Positions 9,141-16,274 of a stretch of DNA of 64,000 nt are shown here, in pieces. This stretch comes from Marivita sp030148515 (GTDB lineage: Bacteria; Pseudomonadota; Alphaproteobacteria; Rhodobacterales; Rhodobacteraceae). The position numbers and the translations under genes are program-made. The notes under the pieces are model-generated. The model was not told the DNA's origin. It searched no databases and saw only the letters and a list, made by a program, of their open reading frames with translations. The stretch is from assembly GCF_048006345.1 (NCBI RefSeq), contig NZ_CP180351.1, forward strand, positions 1,984,001 through 2,048,000, written 5' to 3'. Every line of letters starts with the position of its first letter. Position 1 is the stretch's first letter.

Positions 9141-9525
9141 AACGATCCAGCCCGAGGGCTGGTTGCCCGCCAAGGGCTATGCCAACGGGATGCTGACCAA
9201 GGACGGCGTGCTGCATATCGGCGGGCAGATCGGCTGGGATGCCAACAAGGTCTTTGTGGCTTCGGATTTCATCGGCCAGATGCGGCAGGCTCTATCCAAC
9301 ATCCGCGCCATCGTCGAAGCAGCAGGCGGCACAGTCGAAGATGTCACCCGGCTGACATGGTTTGTGACCGACAAGGCCGAGTATCTGGCGCATCAGGCCG
9401 AAGTCGGCGCAGCCTATCGCGACGTGTTCGGCAAGCACTTCCCCGCGATGTCCATGGTGGTGGTCAGCGCGTTGATCGAAGACGAGGCCAAGGTCGAAAT
9501 CGAGGCCACCGCGCATCTGGGGTGA
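9130..9525 (+). CDS. RidA/YjgF-family protein lacking the usual catalytic arginine
   Basis: This 131-residue member of the Rid family has LHIGGQIGWDA near the N-terminus, QALSNIRAIVEAAG in the helix, and KVEIEATAHLG at the end. Active RidA enamine/imine deaminases have an arginine just after the conserved proline of the sixth strand. Here that segment reads FPAMSMVVVSAL, with no arginine, so it belongs to a divergent Rid subgroup. The ATG at 9130 lies 11 bp inside the thioesterase gene. Its place is suggestive because the 2-aminobenzoyl-CoA product is an enamine, but the missing arginine argues against simple RidA chemistry. It ends 6 bp from the convergent fahA. Confidence 0.88.
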   Translation: MTHKTIQPEGWLPAKGYANGMLTKDGVLHIGGQIGWDANKVFVASDFIGQMRQALSNIRAIVEAAGGTVEDVTRLTWFVTDKAEYLAHQAEVGAAYRDVFGKHFPAMSMVVVSALIEDEAKVEIEATAHLG

Positions 9526-9531
9526 AAGGTC

Positions 9532-10782
9532 TCACCGTCGCGCGGGCAGAACCTTTCCGACACATGCACCGAAGCCAACGCGGTAGCCGTCCCCTTGCGC
9601 ATGACCGCGCAGGTTCAGAGTGTCGCCGTCTTCAACAAAAGTCCGCATTTCGCCGGTCTCCAGCGTGATCGGTTCTTTTCCACCCCAACTCAATTCCAGC
9701 AAGGCCCCACAATTGTGCCGTTCCGGCCCTGATATTGTGCCAGACCCAAGCAGATCGCCCACCCGCATTGGACAGCCAGAGCTGGTGTGATGCGCCAATT
9801 GTTGCGCAGCCGAGTAATACATTTCGCGATAGTTGGTCCGGGCGATAACGGTCTCGGTGCTGCCGTCTGGCGTCAGCCCAACCTCTAATGCGATGTCGTA
9901 GAGCATCGGACCGGGTTCCAACAGATAATCCAGCAGCGGCTTGTCCCGTGCAGGTGTGTTGGTGCGGAACGGTTCAAGTGCGGCGGCGCTCACGATCCAC
10001 GGGCTGATGGTCGTCGCTGTGGCCTTGGACTGGAAAGGGCCGAGCGGCTGGTATTCCCACGCCTGAATGTCCCGCGCCGACCAGTCGTTCAGGATCACGT
10101 AGCCAAAGATGTTGTCGAACGCCTCGGCCACGCTGATTGGCCCGTCGGACGCCTGCCCCACAATCGCGCCCATTTCGAGTTCGATGTCGAACCGGGCCGA
10201 CGGCGCAAAGCGCGGTGTGGCATCGTCCGGTCCCTTGATCTGACCATGCGGGCGCGTGACGGGCGTGCCGGAGACCACAACCGAGGACGCACGGCCATTG
10301 TAGCCAATCGGGATATGCAGCCAGTTCGGCGGCAAGGCGTTTTCGGCCCCCCGGAACATCGTGCCGACATTGGTGGCGTGATGGCGGCTGGAATAGAAAT
10401 CGGTGAACTCGCTCACACGGAACGGCATATGCAGCACCGCCTGGGCCATCGGGACGGAATGGGTGATGATCGCGTCCTGCACCGCCTCGTCCGCGCCGTC
10501 GGCCAACATGGCAGTCAGCGCCGCGCGGTAACGGGACCACGCCTCACGCCCCAACTCCATGAAATCGTTCCAATAAGGCGCGTCCAGCACATCCGCATCA
10601 GGATCGGCGCGCAGAATACCCGCCGCCTCTAGCCCGGTGGAATCAACGATGCGGTCGCCAATCGCCACACCGCAGCGCAGATCGCCGTCGCCCACCGAAA
10701 ACACGCCATAGGGCAAATTGTTCAGCGGGAAATCACACTCCGGCGCATTGGCGCTTTCCAGCCAGGACCGACGCAGACCCAT
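9532..10782 (-). CDS. fahA: Fumarylacetoacetase
   Basis: This 416-residue protein matches fumarylacetoacetase over full length. The N-terminal domain carries LPYGVFSVGD. The catalytic core includes FYSSRHHATNVGTMFRG, the metal-site segment FDIELEMGAIVG and LNDWSARDIQAWEYQPLG. It hydrolyses 4-fumarylacetoacetate to fumarate and acetoacetate, the last step of homogentisate catabolism. It starts 3 bp after the hmgA stop, so the two are co-transcribed. No maleylacetoacetate isomerase gene lies in the window, so that step must be encoded elsewhere or be glutathione-dependent and spontaneous. Confidence 0.95.
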   Translation of the reverse strand: MGLRRSWLESANAPECDFPLNNLPYGVFSVGDGDLRCGVAIGDRIVDSTGLEAAGILRADPDADVLDAPYWNDFMELGREAWSRYRAALTAMLADGADEAVQDAIITHSVPMAQAVLHMPFRVSEFTDFYSSRHHATNVGTMFRGAENALPPNWLHIPIGYNGRASSVVVSGTPVTRPHGQIKGPDDATPRFAPSARFDIELEMGAIVGQASDGPISVAEAFDNIFGYVILNDWSARDIQAWEYQPLGPFQSKATATTISPWIVSAAALEPFRTNTPARDKPLLDYLLEPGPMLYDIALEVGLTPDGSTETVIARTNYREMYYSAAQQLAHHTSSGCPMRVGDLLGSGTISGPERHNCGALLELSWGGKEPITLETGEMRTFVEDGDTLNLRGHAQGDGYRVGFGACVGKVLPARR

Positions 10783-10785
10783 CGA

Positions 10786-12135
10786 TTATTTCTTCCCCGG
10801 CGTGCCGTCGAACTTCTTTTCCAAGCTGTCCCAGCAGTCGATATAGTCGTCCTGCAAAGGCGCTTCTTTCCCCGCAAATTCAGTAAGATGCTGCGGGAAC
10901 CTCGTTTCGAACATGAAGGACATGGTGCGGTCCAATTTGTCGGGACCGAGGTTGGCATTCGACGCCTTTTCAAACGCCTCGCGATCCGGGCCATGGGGCA
11001 GCATCATGTTGTGCAAACTCATGCCGCCGGGGACAAAGCCCTGCGGCTTGGCGTCATACTGTCCGTAGATGTTGCCCATGAGCTCGGACATGATGTTCTT
11101 GTGATACCACGGCGGACGGAAGGTGTTTTCCGCCACCATCCAGCGTTCGCGGAACAGAACGAAGTCGATATTCGCCGTACCCGGAACCCCTGAAGGGGCG
11201 GTCAGAACGGTGAAAATCGACGGGTCGGGATGGTCGAAGAGGATCGCGCCGACGGGACAATAGTTCCGTAAATCATACTTGTAGGGCGCGTAGTTTCCAT
11301 GCCACGCGACCACGTCGAGCGGGCTTTGACCGATCTTGGTCTCATGAAACTGCCCGGCCCATTTGACGGTCAGGGTCGATGGAACCTCGCGGTCCTCGAA
11401 CGCAGCAACCGGCGCTTTGAAGTCACGCGGATTGGCCATGCAGTTGGCCCCGATTGGTCCACGCCCCGGGAGGTCGAATTTCTGGCCGTAGTTTTCGCAG
11501 ACAAAGCCCCGGCACGGGCCATCCAGTACTTCGACCCGGTAGACCAGACCGCGCGGGAGGATCGCGATTTCCTTGGGTTCGATGTCAATGAGGCCAAGCT
11601 CGGTCGCAAAGCGCAGCCGCCCCTCCTGAGGAACGACCAGCAACTCGCTGTCGGCACTGAAGAAATAGCCGTCCTTCATGCTCTCGGTCACAAGGTAGAT
11701 GTGACTCGCCATGCCCGCTTGCGTGTTCACATCCCCCGCCGTGGTCATGGTGCGCATGCCCGTGAGCCAGGTCAGCGCCTCACCCGTATGCGGCACAGGG
11801 TCCCAGCGGTATTGACCAAGGCTGGTCACGTCTTCGGGAATGTGCGGCGCGCTTTTCCAATAGGGCAGATCAATCCGCGTGTAACGAGCGGAATGTTTGA
11901 CCGAAGGCCGAATGCGGTAGCACCATGTGCGTTCAGGGCGCTCTGCAGTAAAGGCCGTGCCGGAAAGCTGTTCGCCATAAAGCCCGTAATTGCATTTCTG
12001 CGGGCTGTTCATGCCGCGCGGCAGGGCGTCGGGCAAAGCCTCCGTCTCGAAATCATTGCCCCAGCCGGGCATATATCCCGGCTCTGTCAGGGTGCCTTTG
12101 GCCTGAACGAGGCCGGATGTGTACGGAGCATTCAT
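10786..12135 (-). CDS. hmgA: Homogentisate 1,2-dioxygenase
   Basis: This 449-residue protein is a full-length homogentisate dioxygenase. The Fe(II)-site segments are visible: WYHKNIMSELMGNIYG supplies a His and Glu, and GGMSLHNMMLPHGPD supplies a second His. The N-terminal YMPGWGNDFETEALP and GLYGEQLSGTAFT are also typical of the family. It opens the homogentisate ring to maleylacetoacetate. Its ATG overlaps the stop of the DUF2783 gene (ATGA), and fahA follows after 3 bp. Confidence 0.96.
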   Translation of the reverse strand: MNAPYTSGLVQAKGTLTEPGYMPGWGNDFETEALPDALPRGMNSPQKCNYGLYGEQLSGTAFTAERPERTWCYRIRPSVKHSARYTRIDLPYWKSAPHIPEDVTSLGQYRWDPVPHTGEALTWLTGMRTMTTAGDVNTQAGMASHIYLVTESMKDGYFFSADSELLVVPQEGRLRFATELGLIDIEPKEIAILPRGLVYRVEVLDGPCRGFVCENYGQKFDLPGRGPIGANCMANPRDFKAPVAAFEDREVPSTLTVKWAGQFHETKIGQSPLDVVAWHGNYAPYKYDLRNYCPVGAILFDHPDPSIFTVLTAPSGVPGTANIDFVLFRERWMVAENTFRPPWYHKNIMSELMGNIYGQYDAKPQGFVPGGMSLHNMMLPHGPDREAFEKASNANLGPDKLDRTMSFMFETRFPQHLTEFAGKEAPLQDDYIDCWDSLEKKFDGTPGKK

Positions 12136-12329
12136 GACTTGTCTCCTTTCGAGGCGGCGGCCAGCGCTTCGGTCAGCACCGCGCGGTCGCCGATATGGTT
12201 GGCGAGGATCAGGATCAGACGGGCGTTCAGCGCGATGCTGTCATCGTCGCTCAGCCCCTCATGGGCATTGAGCAATTCCGCGTAGAACCCATCGGGATCG
12301 GGTATATTGGGAGTGGTGTTCAAAGCCAT
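12132..12329 (-). CDS. DUF2783 small protein
   Basis: This 65-residue acidic protein (MALNTTPNIPDPDGFY...) matches my memory of the DUF2783 family, found beside FAD monooxygenases and homogentisate genes in alphaproteobacteria. It is mostly helical with no visible cofactor motif or membrane segment. It sits 4 bp after the monooxygenase stop and overlaps hmgA by 4 bp. A longer frame upstream would run into the monooxygenase gene, so the ATG at 12329 is preferred. It may be an accessory subunit of the monooxygenase, but its function is unknown. Confidence 0.75.
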   Translation of the reverse strand: MALNTTPNIPDPDGFYAELLNAHEGLSDDDSIALNARLILILANHIGDRAVLTEALAAASKGDKS

Positions 12330-12333
12330 CGCG

Positions 12334-13947
12334 TCAGTCCTTTCCGATGGCGCGCCGCAGGGCCGCACGAACCATATCAGTGTCATAGGCAGGCCAGCGC
12401 GCGGCGACATGCTGGTCGGGGCGGATCAGGTAAACGGCAGCGGGCGCATCGCCCAGATACCGGTCTTTGATCTCCCCGTCGGCAGGCACGGACAGACAGC
12501 GGACGGTAAGCCCTTCGACCTCCAGCGTGTCGGGGACATCACCCCCGACGCCGAGCAATACGAAGTCTCCGCCAAGGTGATCCAGCAGGAACCCCTGCCC
12601 CAATGGCGCATCCGCGCACGGCGCACCGGGCCGTGTGCGGGCGGGTCCAGCGGGCAGAGCATCGGGTGTGTTGAGCGGCAAACCATCATAGACGCAAGGC
12701 ACGGAGAGCCGACCGGAATTGACCAATGGACGGGCAAAGGCGTGGTGCTCGGCCAGATCCAGTACCGCATTGCGGAACACATGGCTGATCTTCGATTTCG
12801 GCGTGATGAAATCGGTTGAGCGGGACGAATTCAGGATGTTCTCGTCCGCGCCGTACCGCCGCTCGACATCATAGCTGTCCAGCAGGCTTTCAGGCGCTTT
12901 TTCGTTCAGAACAAGCCCGAGCTTCCACCCCAGATTGTCCACATCCTGAATGCCGGAATTGGCGCCGCGCGCGCCGAAGGGTGACACCTGATGCGCGGCA
13001 TCCCCGGCAAAGATCACCCTACCGTGGCGGAACTTTTTCATACGGCGACATTGGAAGGTGTAGATTGAGGTCCAGACCAGCTCATACTCCACATCTGGCC
13101 CCAACATCGCATCCAGACGGCGGCGGATGTTCTCTTCCTTCAGTTCTTCCTTGCGATCGATGTCCCAGCCTAGTTGGAAGTCGATCCGCCAGACACCATC
13201 GGGCTGCTTGTGCAGAAGCGCAGAGTCGCCGGATTTGAAATGCGGCTCGAACCAGAACCAGCGTTCGGTCGGGAAATCCGCTTTCATGGTGATGTCAGCG
13301 ATCAGGAAATTGTCCTCGAACACCCGGCCTTCGAAATCGAGCCCCATCATCTTGCGGAGCGGGCTGGAGGCACCGTCGCAACCGATTAGCCAGTCCGCTT
13401 CGATCCGATACGGGCCATCCGGCGTGGCGATGTCGAGGACAACGTGATCGTCCTTGACCTCAACCGCATCCACCCGGTTTTTACCGCGCAGATCAATCGG
13501 CGCACCTGCCGCCTGCGCCTCGCGGACGCGTTCCACAAGGAAGCGTTCGAAATAGGGCTGTTGGAGATTGATAAAGGCGGGGTAGCGATGGCCGGTTTCG
13601 GGCAGCAGGTTGAACTCGTAGACCTGCCGGTCATCATGGAACACCTTGCCAAGGTTCCAGACCACACCTTTGTCCAGCATCGGTTGTCCGCATCCGTACC
13701 GATGAGCGATCTCAAGCGTACGTTTCGCAAAGCAGATGGCGCGCGACCCCTGCCCGACGCCTTCGTGGTCGTCCAAGAGCACAACCGGAATGCCCTGAAG
13801 GCCAAGGTCCAAAGCGGTGGCGACGCCAATCGGGCCGCCGCCCATCACGACAACCGGATGACGGACCGCAGCAGACGCGTCCTGATCCGTGCTGCGCGCG
13901 TAGGGATAGAGTTTGAACGCCAGTTGGTAACGGTCATCGAGCGGCAT
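12334..13947 (-). CDS. FAD-dependent aromatic monooxygenase (MhpA/PheA-like), substrate unknown
   Basis: This 537-residue group A flavoprotein hydroxylase has an N-terminal FAD motif VVMGGGPIGVATALDL near residue 33, the DG motif GCDGASSPLRKMMGL, and the second FAD motif FAGDAAHQVSPFGARG. The C-terminal 120 residues form the thioredoxin-like domain usual in this class. MhpA-like proteins hydroxylate phenols such as 3-hydroxyphenylpropionate. Being in one operon with hmgA and fahA, it may form homogentisate or a related hydroquinone (for example from 3-hydroxyphenylacetate), but sequence alone does not say. The ATG follows a GGAGGAG-type ribosome-binding site. Confidence 0.85.
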   Translation of the reverse strand: MPLDDRYQLAFKLYPYARSTDQDASAAVRHPVVVMGGGPIGVATALDLGLQGIPVVLLDDHEGVGQGSRAICFAKRTLEIAHRYGCGQPMLDKGVVWNLGKVFHDDRQVYEFNLLPETGHRYPAFINLQQPYFERFLVERVREAQAAGAPIDLRGKNRVDAVEVKDDHVVLDIATPDGPYRIEADWLIGCDGASSPLRKMMGLDFEGRVFEDNFLIADITMKADFPTERWFWFEPHFKSGDSALLHKQPDGVWRIDFQLGWDIDRKEELKEENIRRRLDAMLGPDVEYELVWTSIYTFQCRRMKKFRHGRVIFAGDAAHQVSPFGARGANSGIQDVDNLGWKLGLVLNEKAPESLLDSYDVERRYGADENILNSSRSTDFITPKSKISHVFRNAVLDLAEHHAFARPLVNSGRLSVPCVYDGLPLNTPDALPAGPARTRPGAPCADAPLGQGFLLDHLGGDFVLLGVGGDVPDTLEVEGLTVRCLSVPADGEIKDRYLGDAPAAVYLIRPDQHVAARWPAYDTDMVRAALRRAIGKD

Positions 13948-13976
13948 GATGGGTCTCCTCCCCCTTCAGTCAGCCT

Positions 13977-14921
13977 TTAGCCTTGCAGTTGCGCCCACAT
14001 TTCGAGGTCGCGTTCCGCCGTCCAGATGCGCGGATGCACGATCCCGCGCGCTTCGTCATAGGCGCGGGCGACGTTGAACGGCAGGCAGTGTTCGTAGATC
14101 GCGTAATCCTTGAATTTCGGGTCGCAGGCATCTCGCACCGCGTCCCATGCATCCTTGAGGCTTCCGCCCTTCGCGGCAATCGGTTTGACCGCGTTATAGG
14201 TGCTGTCGACGAAATCCCGCGTGTTGGCGAGGGCTGCATCCACCATCTCGCGCCCGACCAGAGCGTCGCCACGGCCCGGCGCAATGCTTTGCGGATCATA
14301 GGCTTTGACCGCGTCCAGCGTTGCACCCCACTCTTCGAAATGGCCATCACCGCAATAGCAGGCCGAGTGGTATTCCACGATGTCACCGGTGAACATGGTC
14401 TGACTGTCCGGCACCCAGATCACACTGTCACCGGCCGTATGCGCACGACCGATCTGTTTGATCTCGACCTTCCGCTTGCCCAGATAAACGGTCATGCTGT
14501 CGCTGAAGGTGGTGGTGGGCCATGTCAGGCCGGGGATGCTTTCATGGCCTTCGAAGAGGCGCGGAAAGCGTTGGAACTCGCTGTCCCAGTCTTCTTGCCC
14601 GCGTTCCATAACCATCCCGCGCGCCGCGTCGGACATGATGACCTGTTCAGCGCCAAATGCGCTGGCCCCCAGCACCCGCACCGCGTGATAATGGGTCAGT
14701 ACCACGTGTGAAATCGGTTTGTCAGTGACGGTGCGAACGCAGTCCATCACCTTCTGTGCAAGGCGCGGCGTCGCCTGTGCTTCGACGATCATCACGCTGT
14801 CATCGCCAATGATGACGCCCGAGTTCGGATCTCCTTCGGCGGTGAAGGCGTAAAGGCCCTCGCCGATCTCGGTAAAGGAAATCTGCTTTTCTGCGGTGTC
14901 GCCCTGCGATGCAAAAGCCAT
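13977..14921 (-). CDS. MBL-fold protein with altered metal-binding motif
   Basis: This 314-residue protein has the metallo-beta-lactamase fold. The usual HxHxDH motif reads THYHAVRVLG, so the first two histidines remain while the Asp and third His are Val and Arg. Later ligands look intact: GRAHTAGDSV (His) and FTGDIVEYH (Asp). One of the two metal sites may be lost or rearranged. I start it at the ATG at 14921 (MAFASQGD); an in-frame extension would cover the operator region. It heads the operon MBL, monooxygenase, DUF2783, hmgA, fahA. It may be a lactonase or esterase acting on an aromatic intermediate, but this is unproven. Confidence 0.82.
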   Translation of the reverse strand: MAFASQGDTAEKQISFTEIGEGLYAFTAEGDPNSGVIIGDDSVMIVEAQATPRLAQKVMDCVRTVTDKPISHVVLTHYHAVRVLGASAFGAEQVIMSDAARGMVMERGQEDWDSEFQRFPRLFEGHESIPGLTWPTTTFSDSMTVYLGKRKVEIKQIGRAHTAGDSVIWVPDSQTMFTGDIVEYHSACYCGDGHFEEWGATLDAVKAYDPQSIAPGRGDALVGREMVDAALANTRDFVDSTYNAVKPIAAKGGSLKDAWDAVRDACDPKFKDYAIYEHCLPFNVARAYDEARGIVHPRIWTAERDLEMWAQLQG

Positions 14922-14977
14922 GTGTACGCGTCTCCCTATCGTGCCCCAGCCCATGTTATCCCGGGGCAGATCATTCG

Positions 14978-14995
14978 TCGTTGCAAAAGCAACGA
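14978..14995. promoter_or_regulatory. Palindromic operator in the MBL/marR divergent gap
   Basis: A perfect dyad TCGTTGC-AAAA-GCAACGA spans 14978-14995 in the 115-bp gap between the divergent MBL operon and the marR gene. A further half-site GCAACGA lies at 15016-15022, just before the marR start. Position and symmetry suggest autoregulation and operon control by the MarR at 15037. Confidence 0.65.
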
Positions 14996-15036
14996 AAGTC
15001 AATATCATTTCAAATGCAACGATTTTGGATCACTCC

Positions 15037-15537
15037 ATGACACCCGACGATTTTCACCTGTCTTCGTTCCTGCCCTACCGGCTGGCGGTTCTGTCGGAAC
15101 GGGTCAGCAGACGGCTGTCGGTGGAATACGGACGGACCCATGGGCTGGCCGTCGCGGAATGGCGGGTTCTGGTGCATCTCTTGCGCTGCGGAGCGGTGTC
15201 GATCCGTGACATCCACAATTGCGTCAATCTGGAAAAGCCAAGGGTCAGCCGTGCGGTGTCGCGGCTTGAGGCAGAGGGGCTGGTGCAGAAGACTCAAGGC
15301 GATGGCGATGGGCGTCTCGTCGCAATTTCGCTGACAGATGCAGGACGTACCGCCTTGGCGGACATTATCCCGGCGGCCACCCGGATTGAACGGCATCTGA
15401 CCGATGCCGTCAGCTCCGAAGACCTCGACACGTTCTTCCACGTGATGGAGCGCATGCATGCCGTTCTGGACGCCGATCCGGAAGCCAAACCAAGAACGGT
15501 GATGGATCTTAACACCAACGCCAATGCGATTCCTTAG
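15037..15537 (+). CDS. MarR-family regulator of the homogentisate operon
   Basis: This 166-residue MarR protein has the core winged helix VSIRDIHNCVNLEKPRVSRA with a wing (GDGDGRLVAISLTDAG) and helical ends (FLPYRLAVLSERVSRRLS) for dimerisation. The start at 15037 (MTPDDFHLSSFL) is preferred because upstream in-frame codons would translate the operator palindrome. It is divergent from the MBL-to-fahA operon, so by analogy with HmgR-like regulators it likely represses those genes until an aromatic acid is present. The ligand is not known. Confidence 0.9.
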   Translation: MTPDDFHLSSFLPYRLAVLSERVSRRLSVEYGRTHGLAVAEWRVLVHLLRCGAVSIRDIHNCVNLEKPRVSRAVSRLEAEGLVQKTQGDGDGRLVAISLTDAGRTALADIIPAATRIERHLTDAVSSEDLDTFFHVMERMHAVLDADPEAKPRTVMDLNTNANAIP

Positions 15538-15656
15538 ACGGTCTGTGTGTCGTCTTCACGCCGGCCCGAAGCCTGATCCAACCGTCGTTCCAGTTGAGCA
15601 CGCGACAGCAAATCCGCTGGGCAAGAGACGCGCGCGACGTCAGAACCGGCCAAAGA

Positions 15657-16271
15657 TCAGAGGACGCCCTCTTTCCTGGCGATCGCCACGGTTTCCGCAT
15701 GGTCCTGAGCCTCGAACTTCCGGCACAATGTCTTGACGATGAAATTCACCGTTAGCTCCTTCAACCCCAAATCGCTGGCGATCTGTTCAACGGATTTGCC
15801 GCTGTCGAGTTGCTTGAGAACCAGAAGTTCGCGCGTTGTCAGACGCTGTTCCGACATGGATGCGGATGCCTTCCTCGGCTGATCGGGATCAGAGTCCAGA
15901 AGGTTGACCTGTTGGCCAGACACCATGGCACGCACAGCCTCGATGTAGCTTTTCGCAGCAAGCTTTTTGGGAAGGAACCCGGCTGCGCCGAAGCTCAGCG
16001 CATCCCGAACCACGTGATGCGGAAGATTGCCGGACATCAGGGCCACGCGTGCACCCTTTCCGTTGGCCATGGTACGGCGCACGCCGTCCAGACCGTCCAT
16101 CCCCGGCATGTGGTAGTCGAGGAGGATCAAGTCGAACGGATCACAGTTCGCAATTTCGGCCAGTGCATGGTCAAGATCATGCGCCAGCGTGACTGTCATC
16201 TCGGCCCGAGTCAGGATGGCCTCCAGCACTTCGCGCAACATTTCCTGATCGTCGGCGATTAATACGCGCAT
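15657..16271 (-). CDS. Response regulator, NarL/LuxR type
   Basis: This 204-residue protein has a receiver domain with the acidic pair ADDQE, phosphoacceptor Asp52 in LILLDYHMPGMDG and conserved Lys near 102. After a linker (130-140) comes a LuxR-type helix-turn-helix (LTTRELLVLKQLDSGKSVEQ, then a recognition helix in LKELTVNFIVKTL). It lies 3 bp after the hybrid kinase stop, so it is the probable cognate output regulator. It resembles EraR/ErbR-type regulators found near NosP/NahK genes in Pseudomonas. DNA targets are not visible here. Confidence 0.92.
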   Translation of the reverse strand: MRVLIADDQEMLREVLEAILTRAEMTVTLAHDLDHALAEIANCDPFDLILLDYHMPGMDGLDGVRRTMANGKGARVALMSGNLPHHVVRDALSFGAAGFLPKKLAAKSYIEAVRAMVSGQQVNLLDSDPDQPRKASASMSEQRLTTRELLVLKQLDSGKSVEQIASDLGLKELTVNFIVKTLCRKFEAQDHAETVAIARKEGVL

Positions 16272-16274
16272 GCC

